Positions 8,841 through 17,567 of a DNA stretch of 52,209 nt are shown here, one piece after another. The stretch's first letter is position 1. Each line of letters begins with the position of its first letter. The DNA lies in NCBI GenBank assembly GCA_018667855.1, contig JABIRL010000195.1, positions 1 to 52,209 on the forward strand. Reading direction: 5' to 3'. A program made the translations under genes and the position numbers. Source of the DNA: Rhodospirillaceae bacterium. GTDB lineage: Bacteria > Pseudomonadota > Alphaproteobacteria > GCA-2731375. A model generated the notes under the pieces. It searched no databases. It was not told the origin of the DNA and worked only from the letters and a program-made list of their open reading frames with translations.

Positions 8841-9719
8841 ATGAAAACGCAATTCGATCGCACCGCCGAGGATCTCGCCAATGTGGTGGGCCTCGAACAT
8901 ATCAACGTGAAAGTGCCGGATCAGCGGCTGGCGACCTTGTTCTATATGACCGGGCTGGGGTTCACCCGCGATCCCTATCTCATGACGGGGGTGGTGAACA
9001 TGTGGGTCAACATCGGCCGCAGTCAGCTTCATCTGCCCACCGGCAAGGCGCAGGTACTGCGCGGTCGGATCGGCGTTGTGGTGCCGGATCTAAAATTCAC
9101 CGCGAAAAGTCTCAAGGCCGTGGGTCCCGCGCTCAAGTCCACGAAATTCGCATTTCAATCCGGGCGCGGCTACATCGATGTCACATGCCCGTGGGGTAAT
9201 AAATTCCGCTGCCACCAGGCCGGCCCAAGGTTCGGCGCCGCCAGGCTGGGCATGGCCTATGTTCTGTTTGATGTTCCAGGGGGTACGGCCAAGGGTATCG
9301 CCCGCTTTTATCGCGAAATTCTCGATACCCGGGCCACGGTCAAGGCCTTCGAAAAAGCGCCGGCGGCGCACGTGGCGGTGGGGCAGGACCAACAGCTGAT
9401 TTTCCGCGAGAAAGCGGGCCGATTGGCGAAATACGACGGCCACCATTTGCAGCTTTACGTCAATGATTTCTCCGGGCCGCACGGCAAACTGCGTGATCGC
9501 GGCCTGATTTCGGAGGAAAGCAACCAATATCAATATCGTTTCGTCGATATCGTGGATCCGGATAACGGCAGGAAGTTATATGCGGTGGAGCATGAAATTC
9601 GCTCCATGACCCATCCGCTTTATGCCCGTCCGCTGATCAACCGGGACCCGGGCCTGACCAACAACAATTATGTTCCGGGTTACCAGGATAGCCCCTGGGC
9701 GCCGCCTCATACCGCTTAA
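8841..9719 (+). CDS. VOC-family (glyoxalase/extradiol dioxygenase fold) protein
   Basis: A 292-residue protein made of two vicinal-oxygen-chelate modules. The first starts VGLEHINVKVPDQRLATLFYM and the second includes GMAYVLFDVPGGTAKGIARFYREIL. His and Glu residues suitable as metal ligands are seen (LEHIN, DGHHLQLYV, YAVEHEIRS). The reaction is unknown: the fold serves glyoxalases, dioxygenases and epimerases. The ATG at 8841 follows CAGGGAG by 6 nt; a longer reading from 8724 would cross the palindrome. Neighbours are LLM monooxygenase and acyl-CoA dehydrogenase genes. Confidence 0.8.
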   Translation: MKTQFDRTAEDLANVVGLEHINVKVPDQRLATLFYMTGLGFTRDPYLMTGVVNMWVNIGRSQLHLPTGKAQVLRGRIGVVVPDLKFTAKSLKAVGPALKSTKFAFQSGRGYIDVTCPWGNKFRCHQAGPRFGAARLGMAYVLFDVPGGTAKGIARFYREILDTRATVKAFEKAPAAHVAVGQDQQLIFREKAGRLAKYDGHHLQLYVNDFSGPHGKLRDRGLISEESNQYQYRFVDIVDPDNGRKLYAVEHEIRSMTHPLYARPLINRDPGLTNNNYVPGYQDSPWAPPHTA

Positions 9720-9734
9720 ATGGATCAAGCCCGC

Positions 9735-10775
9735 CTACTTGAAGGCCGGCATGACGTCCCTTGTGATGATGCGCAGGCTGTTCGTGACCTGGGGCTCGCT
9801 CAACATGCCGCCGGCGTTCATTTCCGCCGTGATGCCGTCGATGCCCAGCACCTCCCGCCATTCGTTGATCCGGTCGATCAACCGGGTGGCGGTGCCAAAG
9901 GCGACCCGGTCCCGCAATATATCATCGTATGACAGCGCCGATAATGTCGCCGCCGTATTGGCCCGGGCCGCGCTGCCGCCCTTGGGAGAAGAGGCGGCGA
10001 CCAGGCGGGCCTGTCGCTCGAAATAGTAAATGATATTTTCACGCGGCTCCTCTAATGCCGCGGCCTCCGTATCGGCGGCATAGATCGTCACGCGCAGATA
10101 GACGCTGCCGTCGCCATCATGGCCGGAGCGGCGCCAGGTTTCCCGGTACATCTTGATATTCTCGACCAATGTGCCCAAGCCGTCGCCACGTAGGCCCACG
10201 AAAAGCGGCAGGCCCAGCTCCGCCACCGTCTTGAAGGTGGCCGGCGATGTCGCTGCCATGCGCATGGGCGGATGGGGTTTCTGTACCGGCTGGGGCACCA
10301 CCAAGGCGTCCATTACCTGGTAGTATTTGCCATCAAATGAGAACTTTTTTCCCGACCAGGCCAGTCGCAAGATTTCCAGCGACTCCTCGAATCGATCCTG
10401 ACTTTCGCCGTAATCGATATTGTAGGCGTTGTAGGAACGTACGAAGCCGCTGCGCCCGATGCCAAAATCAAAGCGTCCGCCGCTGAGCTGATCCACGGTC
10501 GCTGCTTCCTCGGCGATGCGCAGAGGGTTGTTCAGGGGCAAAACGTATACCGCCAGGCCGATCCGCATGCGTTGGGTCCGCGCCGCCAGGGCGCCAGCAA
10601 CGACGATGGGTGATGACAGCACCGAGCGTTCGGGGGAAAAATGAAACTCCGACAGCCAGGCGCTGTCCATGCCCCACGCCTCGGCCGCGTCCACAAGATC
10701 CAGGCCTTCGCGAAAGGCCTCCGCCTCGGATCCACCATCGCGGAAACCGAATTCCATAAATATCCCGAAATGCAT
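9735..10775 (-). CDS. LLM-class flavin-dependent oxidoreductase (luciferase-like)
   Basis: Second luciferase-like monooxygenase, 346 residues. It has AWLSEFHFSPERSVLSSP, RIGLAVYVLPLNNPLRIAEE, LSGGRFDFGIGRSGF and a VMPAF ending. It differs clearly from the copy at 5990-6982, so this is not a recent duplication. It lies 44 nt downstream of the acyl-CoA dehydrogenase homologue on the same strand and is probably co-transcribed with it. The substrate is not evident. Confidence 0.87.
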   Translation of the reverse strand: MHFGIFMEFGFRDGGSEAEAFREGLDLVDAAEAWGMDSAWLSEFHFSPERSVLSSPIVVAGALAARTQRMRIGLAVYVLPLNNPLRIAEEAATVDQLSGGRFDFGIGRSGFVRSYNAYNIDYGESQDRFEESLEILRLAWSGKKFSFDGKYYQVMDALVVPQPVQKPHPPMRMAATSPATFKTVAELGLPLFVGLRGDGLGTLVENIKMYRETWRRSGHDGDGSVYLRVTIYAADTEAAALEEPRENIIYYFERQARLVAASSPKGGSAARANTAATLSALSYDDILRDRVAFGTATRLIDRINEWREVLGIDGITAEMNAGGMLSEPQVTNSLRIITRDVMPAFK

Positions 10776-10819
10776 GTACGAACCCTAACAGCGATAATAT
10801 CGATGCACAAATTCAGGTG

Positions 10820-12058
10820 CTAATCTTCCGCGCCATTTTCCTGCCGGGCCTGTTGCAGGGCGCTCTCCCAGGCGGCTTCGGTGGCAATCTCCCGCGTCCA
10901 GGGCCGCATCACGGAAGATGCCTGGGCATCGCGCAAAAGGCGTTCCAAGGGAAATTGCCTCAGCAGGGCGCGGCCGCCACAAACCCGGATGGCTTCCTGG
11001 GTCACCTCGACGACGGATCGCTGCACCATGACGTGCGCCGCCCGCGCCCGCTGGCGGATTTCGTGGGTCGGCGTCATTTTTGCCTCTGAAACCGATCGCA
11101 GGTAGAGCGCCCGCGTGGCTTCAACCTTGAACAACATATCAGCGATGCTATTGCCCATCACCGGCCCCACCGGCCCTTTCGCGGGCGCGCCCGCGGCCCC
11201 GCCGGTCAGATAATCCAGCGTATAGGCATAGGCCTGCTGCATGATGCCCAGAAACGTCGCCGAGAACAGCAAAGGTCCATGGGCAGCGTTGAGATACAGC
11301 CCACCAAAAACGCCGGGGGGCAGAATTTCGCCCTCATCGGGCACGAAAACATCCTTCAGTTCCATATTCCGACTGACCGTTGCCCGCATACCGATAGGGT
11401 CCCAATCGCCGGAGAACGTCACGCCGTCGGCTTCCCGCGGGACTTTCAGGTAGAGCGTCCGCTCAACAAACGCGCCATCGACATTGAGGATCGCGGGCGT
11501 GGCGAAATAATCGGCCGCGCCCGCAAGGGAGACGAAGAATTTCCGCCCATTCAGGCGGTATCCCCCCTCCACCTTGTCGGCAAGGGTACCGAATCGCCGG
11601 CCGCCGACCGTGAAAACCTTGTCCGTCTCGCCCTCTTCCACCGGTTCGCTGTGGGGCTGGCCGTAATAGACGCCTTGTTCGACGACCTCGCGGAAATTCA
11701 CCGCGCGCAATTCCCCGTGCCGGGCGCGTTTCTCATCGCTCATCTCGTGGACATCGGCCATCTCACCCATCATCAGCATGGTCAGGCAGTGCATATTATA
11801 GGTCAGCGCGGTCGAGGCGTTGCCCTGTGCCAGCTGCTCCGAAACCAGGCAATAGGTTTCCAGATCCGCGCCCAGGCCGCCGTACTCCTCGGGTATGCAC
11901 AAGGCGAGAAACCCCGCATCCCGCATATCGGCGTAATCCTCGAACGGGAATCGGGCGTCGCGATCATAGTCGGCGGCGCGCGGTGCGAAACAATCCAGGG
12001 CGAGTTCCCGCGCCTTTTTGACCAGTTTTTGCTGGCGGGCAGTCGGCTGCATGTCCAT
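10820..12058 (-). CDS. Acyl-CoA dehydrogenase family protein
   Basis: FAD-dependent acyl-CoA dehydrogenase fold, 412 residues. The N-terminal helical part has LALCIPEEYGGLGADLETYC, the middle beta domain WDPIGMRATVSRNMELKDVFVP, and the C-terminal bundle VCGGRALLRQFPLERLLRDA. In place of the usual GTxEI near the C-terminus it has MRPWTREI, so a different acyl substrate or a flavin-monooxygenase role is possible. AGGGGGAAGAG precedes the ATG. Probably an operon with the LLM gene that follows. Confidence 0.85.
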   Translation of the reverse strand: MDMQPTARQQKLVKKARELALDCFAPRAADYDRDARFPFEDYADMRDAGFLALCIPEEYGGLGADLETYCLVSEQLAQGNASTALTYNMHCLTMLMMGEMADVHEMSDEKRARHGELRAVNFREVVEQGVYYGQPHSEPVEEGETDKVFTVGGRRFGTLADKVEGGYRLNGRKFFVSLAGAADYFATPAILNVDGAFVERTLYLKVPREADGVTFSGDWDPIGMRATVSRNMELKDVFVPDEGEILPPGVFGGLYLNAAHGPLLFSATFLGIMQQAYAYTLDYLTGGAAGAPAKGPVGPVMGNSIADMLFKVEATRALYLRSVSEAKMTPTHEIRQRARAAHVMVQRSVVEVTQEAIRVCGGRALLRQFPLERLLRDAQASSVMRPWTREIATEAAWESALQQARQENGAED

Positions 12059-12149
12059 TCGGCTCTTCCCCCTGACAGATACTCATTTTCAAGGATGCTA
12101 ACGAATTGATAGGGGTAATGCCATATATCGAACACACACGGCGTTTTTG

Positions 12150-12160
12150 TTGCATTGCAG
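12150..12160. promoter_or_regulatory. Candidate PhaR-type TGC-rich site upstream of phaZ
   Basis: TTGCATTGCAG fits the CTGC-N3-GCAG pattern reported for PhaR repressors of alphaproteobacterial PHA genes, with one mismatch. It is 74 nt before the proposed phaZ start. Inference from motif plus context; no phaR gene is in the window. Confidence 0.45.
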
Positions 12161-12233
12161 CATAATCGCTGTTTAGATGTCTTGTAATTGATGCCGACTC
12201 GGGTTGTCGGTGCGTAACCGTGGGTACTGTCGT

Positions 12234-13466
12234 TTGATTTATCATATGCACGAGATGCAGAAGTCGGCCATGGCGCCGTTTCGTTTCGCGGCCGAGGCCA
12301 ACCAGTTATTGTTGCGCCACCCACTCAATCCCATGAGCTATACCCCCGCCGGGCGGGCCATGGCAGCGGCCTGCGAGATCTTTGAGGCCGGCTCCAGACA
12401 TTATCAAAAGCCCGCTTTTGGCCTGACCAGCACCCATATTGACGGGATCGAAATCCCCGTGCACGAGGACATCGTCGCCCGCCGGCCATTCGGGCAGTTG
12501 AAGCGATTTGTCCGCGCCGGCGACGAAGCCGGCGCATTCGGTCACCCGAAACTGCTGATCGTGGCGCCGCTGAGTGGCCATTTCGCGACCTTGCTGCGGG
12601 ACACCGTACGCGCCATGCTGCCCGACCACGATGTCTACATCACGGATTGGCGCGATGCCTCGCGCGTACCCCTGCGAGAGGGCGCCTTCGACCTGGACGA
12701 CTACATCGATTATCTGATGGATTTCCTCGCCGTTATTGGCCCCGGCGCGCATACATTGGCGGTCTGCCAGCCCTCTGTGCCGCTGTTGGCGGCGGTGTCG
12801 TTCCTGGAAGCCGTGGGCGATCCGATCTCGCCGCGATCCATGACCCTGATGGGCGGACCCATCGATACCCGGATCAATCCCACAACACCCAACGATCTGG
12901 CCCAGTCCCATTCCCTGGACTGGTTTGAACGCACGGTAATTCAACGGGTTCCGGCGCCCAATCCGGGCTTCATGCGCCGGGTTTATCCCGGTTTCGTGCA
13001 ATTAAGCGGTTTCATGACCATGAACCTGGACCGCCACGTGGGCGCACATATGCGCCTGTACCACAATCTTTTGCGGGGCGACGGCGACAGCGCCGATCAG
13101 CACCGGGCCTTTTACGATGAATATCGCGCGGTGATGGACCTGCCGGCGGAATATTATCTGCAGACCGTGCAAAAAGTTTTCCAGGAGCATCAATTGGCCG
13201 TGGGGACTTTCCACCATCGTGGCGAGCCCATCGACCCGGCCGCCATCACCAACTGCGCCCTGATGACGGTGGAGGGCGGTAAGGACGATATCTCGGGCGT
13301 CGGGCAGACCAGGGCGGCGCACGATTTGTGCCGCAATCTATCCGCCGATATGCACGAACACTACGAACAACCTGATGTGGGCCATTACGGTGTCTTCAAC
13401 GGCCGCCGCTGGCGCTCTGAAATCGCACCCCGGATCAAGGCGTTTATCGCCCAACATGGCGGATAG
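12234..13466 (+). CDS. phaZ: Intracellular polyhydroxyalkanoate depolymerase
   Basis: Hydrolyses stored poly-3-hydroxybutyrate in cytoplasmic granules. The product has the PhaZ1-type N-terminus (IYHMHEMQKSAMAPFRFAAE), LLIVAPLSGHFATLLRDTV, and a Cys nucleophile in AVCQPSVPLL (about Cys178) in place of a lipase-box Ser, as in known intracellular depolymerases. DVYITDWRDA and the late His in QPDVGHYGVFNGRRWR complete the set. A TTG at 12234 gives the N-terminus that best fits the family; the ATG at 12246 is the main alternative and neither has a strong ribosome site. It overlaps the next gene by 11 nt. Confidence 0.9.
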   Translation: MIYHMHEMQKSAMAPFRFAAEANQLLLRHPLNPMSYTPAGRAMAAACEIFEAGSRHYQKPAFGLTSTHIDGIEIPVHEDIVARRPFGQLKRFVRAGDEAGAFGHPKLLIVAPLSGHFATLLRDTVRAMLPDHDVYITDWRDASRVPLREGAFDLDDYIDYLMDFLAVIGPGAHTLAVCQPSVPLLAAVSFLEAVGDPISPRSMTLMGGPIDTRINPTTPNDLAQSHSLDWFERTVIQRVPAPNPGFMRRVYPGFVQLSGFMTMNLDRHVGAHMRLYHNLLRGDGDSADQHRAFYDEYRAVMDLPAEYYLQTVQKVFQEHQLAVGTFHHRGEPIDPAAITNCALMTVEGGKDDISGVGQTRAAHDLCRNLSADMHEHYEQPDVGHYGVFNGRRWRSEIAPRIKAFIAQHGG

Positions 13467-13902
13467 CGAAGAAAAACCCTTTTGGGAGCGCAAGACGCTC
13501 GACCAGATGTCCCCGTCCGAATGGGAATCCTTATGCGACGGCTGCGCCAAATGCTGCCTGCATAAGCTTGAAGATATTGAAACCGGCGAGCTGGCATTCA
13601 CCAACGTCGCCTGCCGCCTGCTGGATATTGGCGCCTGCAGCTGCGGCAGCTACGAACGGCGCTCTACCCTGGTGCCCGATTGCGTGGTGCTGGACCCGCA
13701 AAATGTCAGCCAATTGTATTGGATGCCGTCGACCTGCGCCTATCGTCTGCTGGCCGAGGGCAAGACGCTGCTCGATTGGCACCCCCTGGTCACCCATGAC
13801 CCGGATAGTGTACACCGGGTTGGCATTTCGGTGCGCGGCCGTTGCATTAGCGAGCGGCATGCGGGACCATTGGAACACCACGTGCTGGACCGAGAACCAT
13901 AG
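13456..13902 (+). CDS. YcgN-family cysteine-cluster protein
   Basis: Small 148-residue protein of the UPF0260/YcgN family (CxxxCxxCC cluster, thought to bind zinc or iron; function unknown). Diagnostic segments are PFWERKTLDQMSPSEWESLC, DGCAKCCLHKLED, ACRLLDIGACSCGSYERR, VPDC and WMPSTCAYRLLAEGK. The ATG at 13456 lies inside the end of phaZ (11-nt overlap), which implies translational coupling. About nine cysteines are present, high for a cytosolic protein of this size. Confidence 0.9.
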   Translation: MADSEEKPFWERKTLDQMSPSEWESLCDGCAKCCLHKLEDIETGELAFTNVACRLLDIGACSCGSYERRSTLVPDCVVLDPQNVSQLYWMPSTCAYRLLAEGKTLLDWHPLVTHDPDSVHRVGISVRGRCISERHAGPLEHHVLDREP

Positions 13903-13930
13903 CTGCGAACCCTAATTATTGGAGCCCACC

Positions 13931-14851
13931 ATGAGCGATCCCCTTTCCGGCGTCTGGAGCGCCGCCGTAACGCCTTTGCACGATGACCTGACGGTCAATC
14001 TCGACGCCATGGTGGGCCATCATAAATGGCTGCTGGCCAACGGCTGCGACGGCGTAGCCGTGTTGGGCACCACGGGCGAGGCGAATTCCTTTTCCACCAG
14101 GGAGCGGCTGGATGTGATCGCCGCCGCCGCCAATTCGGGCATTGCCAAGGAAAAGCTTTTGATCGGCACGGGCTGCTGCGCGCCCACGGACACCATCGAA
14201 TTGACCAGGGCGGCATTGGATGCGGGCTTCAACCAGATCCTCATGCTGCCGCCGTTCTATTACAAGGGCGTCAGCGACGACGGCATTTTCGCGTCGTTCG
14301 AGCATGTGATCCAACAACTGGCCGATGACCGCTTGCGCATCGTAGTCTATGACTTCCCCCTGATGACCGGCCTGGATATCAGTGTCGATCTGCTGGTGCG
14401 CCTGAATAAGGCCTATCCGGACACCATCGTCGGGGTTAAGGATTCCTCCGGCAACTGGCCCGCCATGCAGGCGGTCATCCAGGCCATTCCCGGTTTCCGT
14501 ACCTTCGCGGGCACGGAGCAATATTTGCTGGCCGACTTGCAAGCAGGCGGGGCGGGCTGCATTACCGCCACGGGCAATGCCACCTCGAACCTGTGCCAGG
14601 CGGTTTATAGCGCCCATCTGGCCGGCGATAAGGCCGGCGCGGCGGCGGCCCAGGAAATCGCCACGGCGACCCGCCTGATGCTGCAGCCCCATGGCGCGGT
14701 GCCGGCAATGAAAGAGCTGATGGCGCAGAACACGGGCAATGGCGCCTGGCGCAACATGCGCCCGCCCCTGATGGCGCTGTCAGGCGATGGTATCGCGGCC
14801 CTGGATCAGGCCTGCCGGGATATGGGCTTTAAACTGGCCGAGGCCGCCTGA
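13931..14851 (+). CDS. Dihydrodipicolinate synthase / N-acetylneuraminate lyase family aldolase
   Basis: Class I aldolase of the DapA/NanA family, 306 residues. It has LGTTGEANSF for the carboxylate-binding Thr pair, the catalytic Tyr in IVVYDFPLMTG, and the Schiff-base Lys in GVKDSSGNW. The family includes DapA, sialate lyase and keto-deoxy-sugar aldolases, and sequence alone does not settle the substrate. Its surroundings show no lysine genes, so it may be catabolic. GGAG stands 7 nt before the ATG at 13931. Confidence 0.85.
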   Translation: MSDPLSGVWSAAVTPLHDDLTVNLDAMVGHHKWLLANGCDGVAVLGTTGEANSFSTRERLDVIAAAANSGIAKEKLLIGTGCCAPTDTIELTRAALDAGFNQILMLPPFYYKGVSDDGIFASFEHVIQQLADDRLRIVVYDFPLMTGLDISVDLLVRLNKAYPDTIVGVKDSSGNWPAMQAVIQAIPGFRTFAGTEQYLLADLQAGGAGCITATGNATSNLCQAVYSAHLAGDKAGAAAAQEIATATRLMLQPHGAVPAMKELMAQNTGNGAWRNMRPPLMALSGDGIAALDQACRDMGFKLAEAA

Positions 14852-14933
14852 GCCACTCCATGGCGCCATCGCGCGTCGATGCCAGCGCGGCGGAATAACG
14901 AAATGGTAACAGCGGTCGTGTTATGAGTATACC

Positions 14934-15665
14934 ATGAAACAGCGAATTTTGCTCATCGTCCACCGGGATACCTCCGACCCCGGCCGGATTGCCCATGTGG
15001 CGGAGGAGTTCGGTTATCAACCTGTCATCTGCCGCCACGCCTGCGGCGACCCTCTGCCGGAAACTCTGGATGATTTCGCCGCCGCCGTGATCTTCGGTGG
15101 GCCCATGAGCGCCAATGACGACCATTTGCCCTTTATACGGGCCGAACTGGACTGGCTGGATATTCCCCTGCGAGAGGACAAGCCGTTTCTGGGCATCTGC
15201 CTCGGCGCCCAGTTGCTGGCCCGCAAATTGGGGGGACGGGTCGAACACCACGAAGATGGTTACCACGAAATCGGCTATTACAAGATCACGCCCAGCCCGG
15301 CCGGGCGCCATTTATTCAAAGACGAACAGTATTTCTATCAATGGCATAGCGAAGGTTTCACCCTGCCCCGGGGCGTGCCGGGGATCGTACATCTGGCGGG
15401 CAGCGAGCTGTTTCCCGATCAGGCCTTTCGCATCGGCAATGCCTATGGCGTTCAATTTCACCCCGACGTGACCAATGACATGGTCATGCGCTGGAGCACA
15501 ATGGCCGCCCATCGCATGGTTTTGCCCGGCGCCCAGGCGCGTGATCGTCAATTTTCCAATCTGAACGCCTATGGCGACCAGATCGAGGGCTGGACGCGAA
15601 ATTTCTTCGTCCATTGGTTAAAAGGGGGCCAGGCAGGACTCGATGCCATGGCCGCCGGCGATTAG
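14934..15665 (+). CDS. Class I glutamine amidotransferase domain protein
   Basis: Stand-alone GATase1 protein of 243 residues. The nucleophile elbow is LGICLGAQLLARKLGG and the His of the triad is in YGVQFHPDVTNDM. The third member is usually Glu (FHPE); here it is Asp, a conservative change. No synthase domain is attached. Similar proteins are annotated as GMP-synthase-like or gamma-glutamyl-hydrolase-like, and the acceptor is unknown. A weak ribosome site precedes the ATG. Convergent with ubiA at a 5-nt distance. Confidence 0.82.
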   Translation: MKQRILLIVHRDTSDPGRIAHVAEEFGYQPVICRHACGDPLPETLDDFAAAVIFGGPMSANDDHLPFIRAELDWLDIPLREDKPFLGICLGAQLLARKLGGRVEHHEDGYHEIGYYKITPSPAGRHLFKDEQYFYQWHSEGFTLPRGVPGIVHLAGSELFPDQAFRIGNAYGVQFHPDVTNDMVMRWSTMAAHRMVLPGAQARDRQFSNLNAYGDQIEGWTRNFFVHWLKGGQAGLDAMAAGD

Positions 15666-15670
15666 AGCTG

Positions 15671-16633
15671 CTAGCCGAACACAGCGGCGGCGAAGACGAT
15701 CCAGCCGAACCAGGTGTTGGAGCGAAATTTGGCCAGGCAGTCCGCCGGATTGTCTATATCGAGCCGCCCCGCCTGCCAGGCCAGTTGCAGCGCCGCCAGG
15801 GCCAGACCAGCCAGGAACCACGGCCCCAGACCCGCCAGCCAGCCGGCCAGCCCGAACAGAACGATGGCGCTGCCGTAGAACAGCCACAGCATGGGGCGCG
15901 TTTTATCGCCCAGAGCCCGAGCCGATGACTTGATGCCGATCAGAGCGTCATCCACCTTGTCCTGATGGGCATAGATGGTGTCATAACCCAAGGTCCAGGC
16001 AATACCGCCCGCATACAACAGTACCGGCGCCAGGGTAATTTCGCCGCGCACCGCCGCCCAGCCCAGCAAAGCGCCCCAATTGAACGCCAGGCCAAGAAAC
16101 ACCTGGGGCCACCAGGTAATGCGCTTCATGAAGGGATAAATCACCACCGGCGCCAGGGACATCACCCCGATCAACATGGCGAAATTGTTGAAACGCAGTA
16201 GAATATTCAGGCCAATCAGGGCCAGCAGCACCATGAAGGCGGCCGCCTGGCCGATGCTGAGCTCTCCGCTGGGAATGGGCCGGCGCCGGGTGCGTTCCAC
16301 CTGGCCGTCGTAATCCCGGTCGGTAATGTCGTTCCAGGCGCATCCGGCCCCCCGCATGACCAGGGCGCCAACGGCAAATGCCGCCAGCAGCCAGGGATCG
16401 GGCCAGCCCGGCGCAGCTGCAAAACTCGCCGCCGAGTTCGCCTCTGAGCTTGCCCCAGAGCTCGCCCCAGAGCTCGCCATGGCCAGGGACCACCAGCACG
16501 GCCATAGCAACAGCCAGGTGCCAATGGGCCGGTCCAGACGGGCCAGACGCAGATAGGGCCGCAGGCGCGCCGGTGCATGCCGGGCGATCCAGCCGCCATC
16601 GGGAATATCGGTAAACGGTTGCGATGTTTCCAT
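15671..16633 (-). CDS. ubiA: 4-hydroxybenzoate polyprenyltransferase
   Basis: Integral-membrane prenyltransferase of ubiquinone synthesis, attaching the polyprenyl tail to 4-hydroxybenzoate. The two Asp-rich motifs are seen as NDITDRDYDGQVERTRRRP and YAHQDKVDDALIGIKSSA, with about eight or nine membrane helices. Length is about 320 residues from the ATG at 16633. The frame is open upstream to 16723, but that extension would run into rsmE. The loop between helices 1 and 2 is lengthened by SGAS repeats (see 16443-16478). Divergent from rsmE. Confidence 0.93.
   Translation of the reverse strand: METSQPFTDIPDGGWIARHAPARLRPYLRLARLDRPIGTWLLLWPCWWSLAMASSGASSGASSEANSAASFAAAPGWPDPWLLAAFAVGALVMRGAGCAWNDITDRDYDGQVERTRRRPIPSGELSIGQAAAFMVLLALIGLNILLRFNNFAMLIGVMSLAPVVIYPFMKRITWWPQVFLGLAFNWGALLGWAAVRGEITLAPVLLYAGGIAWTLGYDTIYAHQDKVDDALIGIKSSARALGDKTRPMLWLFYGSAIVLFGLAGWLAGLGPWFLAGLALAALQLAWQAGRLDIDNPADCLAKFRSNTWFGWIVFAAAVFG
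16443..16478. repeat. Three 12-bp tandem repeats inside ubiA
   Basis: CCAGAGCTCGCC occurs twice exactly (16455-16466, 16467-16478) and once degenerately (16443-16454). It encodes tandem four-residue SGAS/SEAN units between the first two membrane helices of UbiA, an in-frame expansion that should be length-variable between strains. Confidence 0.75.
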
Positions 16634-16685
16634 GGTTGTTTCATTTAGGTGTTTCTGAACACGCCATGGGCTATACCACATTGCC

Positions 16686-17453
16686 ATGAGCCAAGAGCGG
16701 AACAAAATTTTGCAACGGGCCAAGATCCGCCTGGCGGTGGACGATGATCTGGCGGACGACGGTATCGTCGGGCTGGGCGCCAGCCAGGCCCACTATCTGC
16801 GCTCTGTACTGCGCCTGAACCCCGCCGACGAGGTTGCCTTGTTCAATGGCCGGCACGGGGAATGGCGGGCCCGCATCGATGGGATCGGCAAGGGTTGGGC
16901 CTCGCTCAAGCTGGTCGCGCAAAGTCTGCCCCAGGTGCCGGAACCCGATGTCTGGTTGCTGTTCGCGCCCATCAAACGGGGCCGGGTCGATTATCTGGTG
17001 CAAAAGGCGACGGAACTCGGGGTCAGCGCCCTGCTGCCCACAACGACCCGGCGCACAGTGGTGGAACGTATCAATCTGGTGCGCCTCGCCACCACGGCGG
17101 CGGAGGCCGCGGAACAATGCGGTCGATTGAGCGTGCCCGAATTGCACCCCGTGCGCCCCCTGGACAAGGTGCTGGAAACCTGGCCCGATGGGCGGCAGCT
17201 GTTGTTCTGCGACGAAGCCGGCGGCCCACCGCCCTTGCAAGCGTTGCAGCCGCTTCCAGATGGCGTCGATCCGGGGCCCTGGGCTGTCCTGATCGGCCCG
17301 GAGGGTGGTTTCGATGCATCGGAAGCAGCGGCCTTGCGCGAACGGCCGTTCGTGGTGCCCATGTCCCTGGGGCCGCGCATATTGCGGACAGAAACCGCAG
17401 CCGTGGCCGCTCTTAGCCTATGGCTGGCTATGCGCGGCGATAATCGGGCCTGA
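16686..17453 (+). CDS. rsmE: 16S rRNA (uracil1498-N3)-methyltransferase
   Basis: SPOUT-class methyltransferase acting on U1498 of 16S rRNA, 255 residues. It has an N-terminal PUA-like part (HYLRSVLRLNPADEVALFNG), then the knotted SAM-binding domain with APIKRGRVDYLVQKATELGV, VLIGPEGGF and LGPRILRTETAAVAAL, all strongly family-typical. Upstream of gshA on the same strand, an order found in other alphaproteobacteria. Confidence 0.95.
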   Translation: MSQERNKILQRAKIRLAVDDDLADDGIVGLGASQAHYLRSVLRLNPADEVALFNGRHGEWRARIDGIGKGWASLKLVAQSLPQVPEPDVWLLFAPIKRGRVDYLVQKATELGVSALLPTTTRRTVVERINLVRLATTAAEAAEQCGRLSVPELHPVRPLDKVLETWPDGRQLLFCDEAGGPPPLQALQPLPDGVDPGPWAVLIGPEGGFDASEAAALRERPFVVPMSLGPRILRTETAAVAALSLWLAMRGDNRA

Positions 17454-17567
17454 CGGCAAACAGCCTTGCCACTTGCATCCCAGCCTTGCATACATTAACT
17501 CGAATAGGGTCTAGCCCGTCGCAAGAGTATCGGGCGGGCCCGTGACGGCAAGCCGAGGTTAAAGTGT

